Shown in pieces: positions 13,237-18,416 of a DNA stretch of 18,416 nucleotides. Every line of letters begins with the position of its first letter. Within the stretch, counting starts at the first letter, position 1. The translations under genes and the position numbers were made by a program. The stretch is from an uncultured Acidiphilium sp. GTDB lineage: Bacteria; Bacillota; Clostridia; Christensenellales; Borkfalkiaceae. Location: contig CABUWK010000046.1 in assembly GCA_902495325.1 (NCBI GenBank), positions 1 to 18,416 on the forward strand, given 5' to 3'. The notes below the pieces were generated by a model. It made no database searches. It was not told the origin of the DNA and saw only the letters and a list, made by a program, of their open reading frames with translations.

Positions 13237-14145
13237 ATGAAAAAAGGTTTGTTGTTTGCGGAATACCGCGTGAAAACCGATCGTCCGGAAGGGCTTCTCG
13301 AAGGATTTCGGGGAAGAAAGATCGAAGTGAAAAACGTCCGGATCGGGGAAAATTTCGTTAAATTTACCGCAGATTGGAAAGATAACAAAAAAATTTTTGC
13401 TTTTTGCAACAATATGTGCTATAATATAAACGTATTGCGGTTTTCCGGGCGTGTCGCTCCGCTCAGGTTTATCCTGAAAAATATCGGGATCGCCCTCGGT
13501 GCGGTCGCTTTCTGTGCGGCGGTCGTTTTGTCGGACGGCATCGTGACGGATATCTCCTGTCCGGGGGATGCCGCGCGCAAAGAAAAAGAGATCCGCGCGC
13601 TGTTAAAACCCTACGAAGTTGTTGAGGGGATCCTGCGTTTTCCGGGAAACGATTTTACGGAGCTTGAAAAAAAGATTCTTTCTTCCTCTTCCGATCTTAC
13701 GTTTGTTTCCGTAAAAAAGTCCGGACATAAGTTGATTATCGAGGCATTTTGCGAAAAAACGCCGATAGAGCGGTTTCGCCTTGAAAAAACGGAAATTCTT
13801 TCTCCCGTCGGCGGAACGGTTCTGAAAATACATGTGATCAGCGGAAAAGCCGCGGTTTCTTCCGGACAGAAGGTGACGGAAGGGGATCTTCTCGTTTCGG
13901 GTGTTTACGATCTGAAAGGGGAAGAGCGGACAACGAAAGCCGTGGCGGAGATCGAGATCGCCGCCGAGAGACAGGTAAAAACGGAAGTTTCCGACGAGAG
14001 CGAAAAAACGAAGGAAAGGGCGGTTGCCCGCGCGCTTGCGGAGAAAGAGGATGAAGACGTGATCTCTTCTTCGGCGGAGATCGGACGCGAAAACGGAAAA
14101 CTGATCTGCGTCGTGACCGTGGTGTATCGCGTCCGGGTCACGTAG
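13237..14145 (+). CDS. yqfD: Sporulation protein YqfD (SpoIV-like)
   Basis: YqfD is a sigma-E-dependent membrane protein of the sporulating mother cell. From the ATG at 13237 the product has 302 residues: a soluble N-terminal part (FRGRKIEVKNVRIGENFVKFTA), one membrane helix (about 88-108) and an external part with PYEVVEGILRF, LTFVSVKKSGHKLIIEAFCEKTP and GQKVTEGDLLVSGVYDLKGE, all in the order known for YqfD. B. subtilis YqfD is about 398 residues, so this copy is short, mainly after the DLLVSG segment. GGGGAG lies close to the ATG. The frame extends to 13000, but that part is the Arg-rich shadow of yqfC. Confidence 0.88.
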   Translation: MKKGLLFAEYRVKTDRPEGLLEGFRGRKIEVKNVRIGENFVKFTADWKDNKKIFAFCNNMCYNINVLRFSGRVAPLRFILKNIGIALGAVAFCAAVVLSDGIVTDISCPGDAARKEKEIRALLKPYEVVEGILRFPGNDFTELEKKILSSSSDLTFVSVKKSGHKLIIEAFCEKTPIERFRLEKTEILSPVGGTVLKIHVISGKAAVSSGQKVTEGDLLVSGVYDLKGEERTTKAVAEIEIAAERQVKTEVSDESEKTKERAVARALAEKEDEDVISSSAEIGRENGKLICVVTVVYRVRVT

Positions 14146-14206
14146 TCTACGGGAAAACGGGAAGAGATACCCCCGCAAAAGGCGGCGGGAAATAACGGAG
14201 GATATT

Positions 14207-15175
14207 TTGGCAGAGAAAAACGTATTCGTCGAAACGGACAACCTCGGAAATTTATCGAGACTTCTCGGCGTGTTTGACGAAAACTTAAACATCATTGTAC
14301 GGGAAACGGGAGTTTCCGCTTACGTGGAAGGCACGAAGATCCGTCTTTCGGGCGACGAGGCGCAGACCGCGCTTGCGGAAACGGTTCTCGAAAAATTGCT
14401 TGCGATCGTGAAAGCGAACGAACAACTTGACAAATCACGGATCATTTATTGCATCGAGCTTGCCAAAGAAGGCAACGCCGAAGGGATCGAAAAGGTGATG
14501 AGCGGCGTGATCGCCATCACTTCCCGCGGGAAGCAGATCAAATGCAAGACGGTCGGACAGAAAAAGTATGTGGACGCGATCAGAAAGAACACGATAACTT
14601 TCGGCGTGGGACCGGCAGGTACGGGGAAAACTTATCTTGCCGTCGCCATGGCGGTATCCGCTTTCAAAAACAAGGAAGTGGAAAAGATCATTCTCACGAG
14701 ACCCGCCGTGGAAGCGGGCGAAAAGCTCGGTTTTCTTCCCGGGGATCTTCAGACGAAAGTCGATCCTTATCTCCGTCCGTTGTACGACGCATTGCAGGAA
14801 ATGTTCGGTATGGACAATTATTCCAAACTGATCGAACGGGGTGCGATCGAGATCGCGCCGCTCGCTTATATGCGCGGCAGAACCCTTTCCGATGCGTTCA
14901 TTATTCTGGACGAGGCGCAGAACACCACGAAAGAGCAAATGAAGATGTTCCTCACCCGTATGGGAGAGGGAAGCCGCGTCGTCGTTACGGGAGATCTCAC
15001 GCAGATCGATCTGCCCGACGGCAAAAAAAGCGGGCTTCGCCATGCGACGGACATTCTGAAAAACATCGAAGGGATCGAAAGCGTGTTTTTAACTTCGAAA
15101 GACGTCGTGCGGCATGCTCTGGTGATGGAGATCATCAGGGCGTACGATAAGTCCGAACATCCGGACAAGCATTGA
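14207..15175 (+). CDS. phoH: PhoH-family ATPase (PhoL/YbeZ)
   Basis: PhoH/YbeZ proteins are RNA-associated P-loop ATPases linked to the endoribonuclease YbeY and ribosome maturation. The 322-residue protein has an N-terminal KH-like region (residues 1-70), a linker and the ATPase domain with Walker A GPAGTGKT (135-142), LTRPAVEAGEKLGFLPGD, Walker B FIILDEAQ (DEAQ 235-238) and TGDLTQIDLP. Length and motifs are typical. The TTG at 14207 follows GGAGG at a good distance and begins the expected N-terminus. ybeY lies two genes downstream, which is the conserved arrangement. It sits 61 bp after yqfD and may be read from both the sporulation promoter and a vegetative one that I cannot identify. Confidence 0.95.
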   Translation: MAEKNVFVETDNLGNLSRLLGVFDENLNIIVRETGVSAYVEGTKIRLSGDEAQTALAETVLEKLLAIVKANEQLDKSRIIYCIELAKEGNAEGIEKVMSGVIAITSRGKQIKCKTVGQKKYVDAIRKNTITFGVGPAGTGKTYLAVAMAVSAFKNKEVEKIILTRPAVEAGEKLGFLPGDLQTKVDPYLRPLYDALQEMFGMDNYSKLIERGAIEIAPLAYMRGRTLSDAFIILDEAQNTTKEQMKMFLTRMGEGSRVVVTGDLTQIDLPDGKKSGLRHATDILKNIEGIESVFLTSKDVVRHALVMEIIRAYDKSEHPDKH

Positions 15176-15275
15176 CCGTCGAGCCGCAGGCGATGCGGCA
15201 GCATGCAACTGCCCGGAATCAGCCGTGGATCTTCCGCTGCCCGGAAGATGCGAAACCAATAGAAAAAGGAAAACT

Positions 15276-16745
15276 ATGTTTTATCAATCGAAAAAAGTCC
15301 TCCCGTGGGAGGCGAAGGATTACGGGCGGGTCATACTGTTTTTCGTCCTGCATACCTTCATTCTGTTAGTGCTTTTCTTTCTGGCACTGTTGTCGAGCTT
15401 TAACTTCGTGTTTCAGTCGGCATTCGAATGGATGAAAGAGGCAAGTTCGCTCAGGCAACTTCTGTATTCCGCCATTGCGATCAATCTGATATCCGTCTGC
15501 CTGTTTTTGTATTATTATTACGAAGGGCGGGATTTCATCCTCCGCACGAAAAACGTGAACCTCGTGTTCGTCATTCTTGAGCTTTCCATTATCATAATGT
15601 ACATGATCGGCAAGTTCGATAACGTTTACGCGCGCCCGTTTGCGCTGTGCGCCCTTTTAAGCCTTTTGCTTATCAGCAGAAAATCGGCGATCTTTCTCAA
15701 TACCGTCGTGTGTCTTCTGATGTTCGTGTTCGACGCCTTCGGAAATTCCAATCCTTTCGAAGGCTATGTGATCTACTCGTCGCTGATCATCGGCTATACG
15801 ACGAGCCTTCTTTCCGTCTATCTCGTCGCGGGGATCCGTTCCCGTCTCACCGTGTTTCTGATGGGGTTCGTGATCGCCGTTCCCGTGTGCGTGTGTTGTA
15901 TCTGCCTCGAGTTCGACGCTTTTCTCGAAAATCCCTTCCGCTTTATTCTGTACGGGTTTACTTCCGGGCTCTCGTCCGTTGTCGGCATGATGGCGTTTCT
16001 TCCCTTTTTCGAGAGAATTTTCAACGTGCTCACCGATTATCGGCTTTCGGAAATCACCGATCATAAGTCCACGCTGATCAAAATGCTGATCCAGCAGGCG
16101 CCGGGAACGTTCAACCATTCACTCGTCGTTTCCACTCTGGCGGAATCCTGCGCGAACGCCATCGGCGAAAATGCTTTGCTTGCGAGAGCCTGCGCTTATT
16201 ACCACGACATCGGAAAATTGAAAAATCCCGAGTTCTTTACCGAAAATCAGCAAGGGTATAACCCGCACAACGAGCTTTCGCCCGAGCTTTCCACCGATAT
16301 CATCCGCGCCCATGCAAAAGACGGTTACGATCTGATCCGTAAATACCATCTGCCGCAGATCCTTGCGGACGTCGCTCTTCAGCACCACGGAACGTTGCCC
16401 ATTCGTTTCTTTTACGCGAAAGCGCAGAAATTCACCGAGGGCGATCTCGACATTGCGAATTTCTCTTATCCGGGTCCGAAACCGCAGACAAAGCTTGCGG
16501 CAATTATCATGATTGCCGACGGTTGCGAAGCAAAGGTGAGAACTTTGCCCGATCGTTCCCACGCCAAGGTGGACGCCGCCGTACGCGAGATCATCGAAGA
16601 GCGTATGGATTTCGATCAGTTTTCGGAGTGCGAACTCACGATGAAAGACATCGATATCATCCGCCGTACCATCACGAACGCCCTTGCCGGCGTATATCAC
16701 GACAGGGTGGAATATCCGAAACTGCGCATCGGCGGAAAACACTGA
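15276..16745 (+). CDS. pgpH: PgpH/YqfF-type c-di-AMP phosphodiesterase, short form
   Basis: PgpH hydrolyses the second messenger c-di-AMP at the cytoplasmic membrane. The 489-residue product has about seven or eight membrane helices (residues 18-245), then an HD domain: H281 (FNHS), H310-D311 in YYHDIGK, H346 in RAHAKDGYDL, and H370-H371 in LQHHGT. All metal-binding residues expected for the family are present. B. subtilis YqfF/PgpH is about 711 residues because it has an extracellular 7TMR-HDED domain between the first and second helices. That domain is missing here, so an extracellular input may be lost. ATG 15276 with AAAAAGGA is preferred over the upstream in-frame extension to 15225, which lacks family similarity. 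It lies about 100 bp after phoH. Confidence 0.92.
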   Translation: MFYQSKKVLPWEAKDYGRVILFFVLHTFILLVLFFLALLSSFNFVFQSAFEWMKEASSLRQLLYSAIAINLISVCLFLYYYYEGRDFILRTKNVNLVFVILELSIIIMYMIGKFDNVYARPFALCALLSLLLISRKSAIFLNTVVCLLMFVFDAFGNSNPFEGYVIYSSLIIGYTTSLLSVYLVAGIRSRLTVFLMGFVIAVPVCVCCICLEFDAFLENPFRFILYGFTSGLSSVVGMMAFLPFFERIFNVLTDYRLSEITDHKSTLIKMLIQQAPGTFNHSLVVSTLAESCANAIGENALLARACAYYHDIGKLKNPEFFTENQQGYNPHNELSPELSTDIIRAHAKDGYDLIRKYHLPQILADVALQHHGTLPIRFFYAKAQKFTEGDLDIANFSYPGPKPQTKLAAIIMIADGCEAKVRTLPDRSHAKVDAAVREIIEERMDFDQFSECELTMKDIDIIRRTITNALAGVYHDRVEYPKLRIGGKH

Positions 16746-16844
16746 TCAACCGTTTCTATAAGCCTATAAGTCGTTTAACAAACCGTTTTGCACGGCACGG
16801 ATAAGTGTTTTGTTCCGGGCGTGTCGCAAAACGCAGGAGAAATC

Positions 16845-17330
16845 ATGGAAAAGAAATTACACGTTCTGACCGAAAACTGTCCGATCGACTGCGAAAAGGT
16901 AGCCGACGCGGTTTATCGGAAATTAAAGCAGACAGACGATCTCGCGATCGAACTTTCGTTCGTTTCGCCCGAGGAGATCCGGAATTTAAACAGGGAATAC
17001 CGCGGCGTTGACCGCGTGACGGACGTATTGTCTTTCCCTTATCTCGATAACGTGCGTTACCGCGCGATCGACCGCAAGGATTTCCCGTGCGACGTGGACG
17101 AGGAAACGGACAGCGTTCTGATCGGTTCGGTGTGCATCTGCGTGCAGCGCGCCGAAGAGCAGGCTGCCGAATACGGTCATTCCTTAACGCGCGAGCTTAC
17201 TTATCTCGCCCTGCACGGGTTTCTGCATTGTTTCGGTTACGATCATATAAGCGAAGCCGACGAAAAGGAAATGACTGCGCTTGCCGAAGAGATCATGACG
17301 GAGATCGGCGTCGGGAGGGATGCGTTATGA
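16845..17330 (+). CDS. ybeY: Endoribonuclease YbeY
   Basis: YbeY is a zinc-dependent single-strand endoribonuclease needed for 16S rRNA 3' maturation and ribosome quality control. The 161-residue product carries the signature HGFLHCFGYDH (H124, H128, H134 as zinc ligands), the conserved VTDVLSFP segment near residue 58, and IGSVCICVQRA. Length is normal. The ATG at 16845 has AGGAG seven to ten bases upstream; the upstream TTG at 16788 is not supported. Its last four bases overlap the era start (ATGA), so the two are translationally coupled and both serve 30S biogenesis. Confidence 0.96.
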   Translation: MEKKLHVLTENCPIDCEKVADAVYRKLKQTDDLAIELSFVSPEEIRNLNREYRGVDRVTDVLSFPYLDNVRYRAIDRKDFPCDVDEETDSVLIGSVCICVQRAEEQAAEYGHSLTRELTYLALHGFLHCFGYDHISEADEKEMTALAEEIMTEIGVGRDAL

Positions 17331-18220
17331 AATGCGGAACCGTAGCCGTGGTCGGAAGAGCCAATGCGGGTAAGTCCACTCTCGTAAACGTTCTCGTCGG
17401 GGAAAAGATCGCAATCGTTTCCCCTAAGCCGCAGACGACGAGAGACCGCATTTTCGGCGTTCTCACGACGGACGATTATCAGATCGTTTTCGAAGATACC
17501 CCCGGGGTATACAAATCGTCCGGCGAGCTGAATGCGCGCATGCAGAAAGCCGCCGTGCGTACGGCGGAAGAAACGGATGTGATCCTTTTCGTGCTCGACG
17601 GGCACGAAGGCGTGCGGGAAGACGACCTTCTGCTTGCGAAAAAATTTGCAAAAGGGGGCGTGCCCCTCGTGATCGCTTTTACGAAGATCGATATCATGCC
17701 GAAGGAAAAACTTCCGGAGGAGCTGATGAAATTAAGCGGGCTCGAAGGGGTTTCGGATATCGTTCCCGTTTCGGCGAGGAAAGGAAAAAATATAGACGAG
17801 CTGCTGAAAGTTCTTTTGTCTCATCTGACCGAAAGCGATTACGTTTTCGATCCGAATGCCGTTTCGGATAAGTCGGAAAAGTTTATGATCGCGGAGATCA
17901 TGCGGGAAAAGATCCTTCTCAAATACGATAAGGAGATTCCTCACGGCGTCGCGGTGACGATCAACCGGTTCGAACGCGCGAAAAACGGCGTATACGAAAT
18001 AGACCTCGATATCGTATGCGAACGGGAGAATCACAAAGCGATTCTGATCGGAAAACAGGGCAGGGCATTGAAAGAGGTCAATGCATTCGCCCGTCAGGAC
18101 ATGGAAAAATTCCTCGGCGGAAAAGTTTTTCTTACCGTTTACGTAAAAGTAAAAGAGGGTTGGCGGGACAAGCCGAATCTTCTGAAGGAATACGGTTACG
18201 GCGAGGAAGAGTTCGAATAA
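17327..18220 (+). CDS. era: GTPase Era
   Basis: Era is a GTPase that binds the 3' end of 16S rRNA and assists 30S assembly. The 297-residue protein has G1 GRANAGKST (10-18; the usual form is GRPNVGKST, so Pro and Val are replaced by Ala), a QTTRDRIFGV switch region, G3 DTPG, G4 TKID and G5-like PVSARKG. The C-terminal KH domain contains LIGKQGRALKEV and ends in VKEGWRDKPNLLKEYGY, both typical. Length is typical. ATG 17327 overlaps the ybeY stop, with GGGAGGG upstream. dgkA and cdd, often located between these genes, are missing. No clear terminator follows directly; the region after it holds an imperfect inverted repeat. Confidence 0.97.
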   Translation: MKCGTVAVVGRANAGKSTLVNVLVGEKIAIVSPKPQTTRDRIFGVLTTDDYQIVFEDTPGVYKSSGELNARMQKAAVRTAEETDVILFVLDGHEGVREDDLLLAKKFAKGGVPLVIAFTKIDIMPKEKLPEELMKLSGLEGVSDIVPVSARKGKNIDELLKVLLSHLTESDYVFDPNAVSDKSEKFMIAEIMREKILLKYDKEIPHGVAVTINRFERAKNGVYEIDLDIVCERENHKAILIGKQGRALKEVNAFARQDMEKFLGGKVFLTVYVKVKEGWRDKPNLLKEYGYGEEEFE

Positions 18221-18230
18221 CGACTGCCAT

Positions 18231-18370
18231 GCCGGGCAAGAATAATACGAACCATGGTATGACGGCGTATTTTTGACTAATACTACGTTACGCTCACGGC
18301 TTATACGTCAAGTATTAACCCGTTCGCGTGCCTTGTCTTAGCCTAAAAATCCGCCGTCAGACTTGCCCGC
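18231..18370. repeat. Imperfect inverted repeat after era, possibly a dispersed element
   Basis: Left-arm blocks GGGCAAG (18234-18240), GACGGCG-t-ATTTTT (18261-18274) and TAATACT (18278-18284) have complements AGTATTA (18311-18317), AAAAAT-c-CGCCGTC (18345-18359) and CTTGCCC (18362-18368), in the nested order expected for one long hairpin with bulges. The inner loop contains ACGTTACGCTCACGGCTTATACGT. The shape resembles a miniature inverted-repeat element or structured RNA. The end of the window prevents further analysis. Confidence 0.55.
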
Positions 18371-18416
18371 AACCAAAACGCCGATATTTTCGATGATTTT
18401 TGGTAAAGGCGAGCGC

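Noticed and set aside
18229..18276. 15-residue ORF after era (MPGKNNTNHGMTAYF)
   Set aside because: No ribosome site, and the bases belong to the left arm of the inverted repeat.
1..18416. CRISPR array, rRNA genes, IS transposase
   Set aside because: No regularly spaced repeats with unique spacers, no rRNA-like conserved blocks and no transposase motifs were seen; the only tandem repeats are the 12-bp units at 2671-2719 and the protein-level CxxC repeats.

Overview
The window looks like a chromosome segment of a spore-forming, low-to-mid G+C Firmicute (class Clostridia or a close relative; an uncultured gut lineage is plausible but not provable here). The reasons are SpoIIE, YqfC and YqfD, a sigma-E-like promoter in front of yqfC, the conserved Firmicute order yqfC-yqfD-phoH-pgpH-ybeY-era, strong GGAGG-type ribosome sites, frequent TTG/GTG starts, and a TPP riboswitch in front of a ThiT-type thiamine transporter.

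Positions 1-2805 look like the right end of an integrated mobile element, probably an integrative conjugative or mobilizable element. They hold the 3' part of a membrane protein with CxxC repeats and a VirB2/TrbC-like two-helix tail, a small unknown gene, a hairpin-rich control region, a tyrosine recombinase whose frame is interrupted near its start, and an array of 12-bp repeats. The array shares a 10-bp core with the T-arm region of the adjacent tRNA-Gln(CTG) gene (2806-2880, minus), whose 3' end is the likely attachment site. The other end of the element lies outside the window.

Positions 2982-4865 carry a DEDDh exonuclease and an MFS transporter, both minus. A 524-bp gap follows, then a PdaB-like polysaccharide deacetylase and a two-OB-fold SSB-like protein, both plus. 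After the SSB gene comes a hairpin-rich stretch ending in a strong terminator. Positions 7140-8606 are an AT-rich island with its own strong promoter, encoding an unrecognised secreted protein and a one-base-overlapping lipoprotein candidate. A strong bidirectional terminator separates it from a minus-strand unit made of a 45-codon small ORF overlapping a three-helix membrane protein.

Positions 9474-12773 hold spoIIE and thiT (both minus). A 15-bp perfect inverted repeat lies between them and runs up to the spoIIE start codon. thiT is preceded by a TPP aptamer and a near-consensus sigma-A promoter.

Positions 12837-18220 are the plus-strand cluster yqfC-yqfD-phoH-pgpH-ybeY-era: mother-cell sporulation proteins, an ATPase, a c-di-AMP phosphodiesterase lacking its usual extracellular domain, an rRNA-maturation nuclease and a ribosome-assembly GTPase. 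dgkA and cdd, which often lie between ybeY and era, are absent. The window ends in a non-coding imperfect inverted repeat of about 140 bp. No CRISPR array, rRNA gene or recognisable transposase was seen.

The best candidates for something new are the CxxC-repeat pilin-like fusion, the tRNA-matching repeat array with the interrupted integrase, the AT-rich secreted pair, the overlapping small-ORF/membrane-protein unit, and the inverted repeats at spoIIE and after era. None of these amounts to a demonstrated new system from sequence alone.
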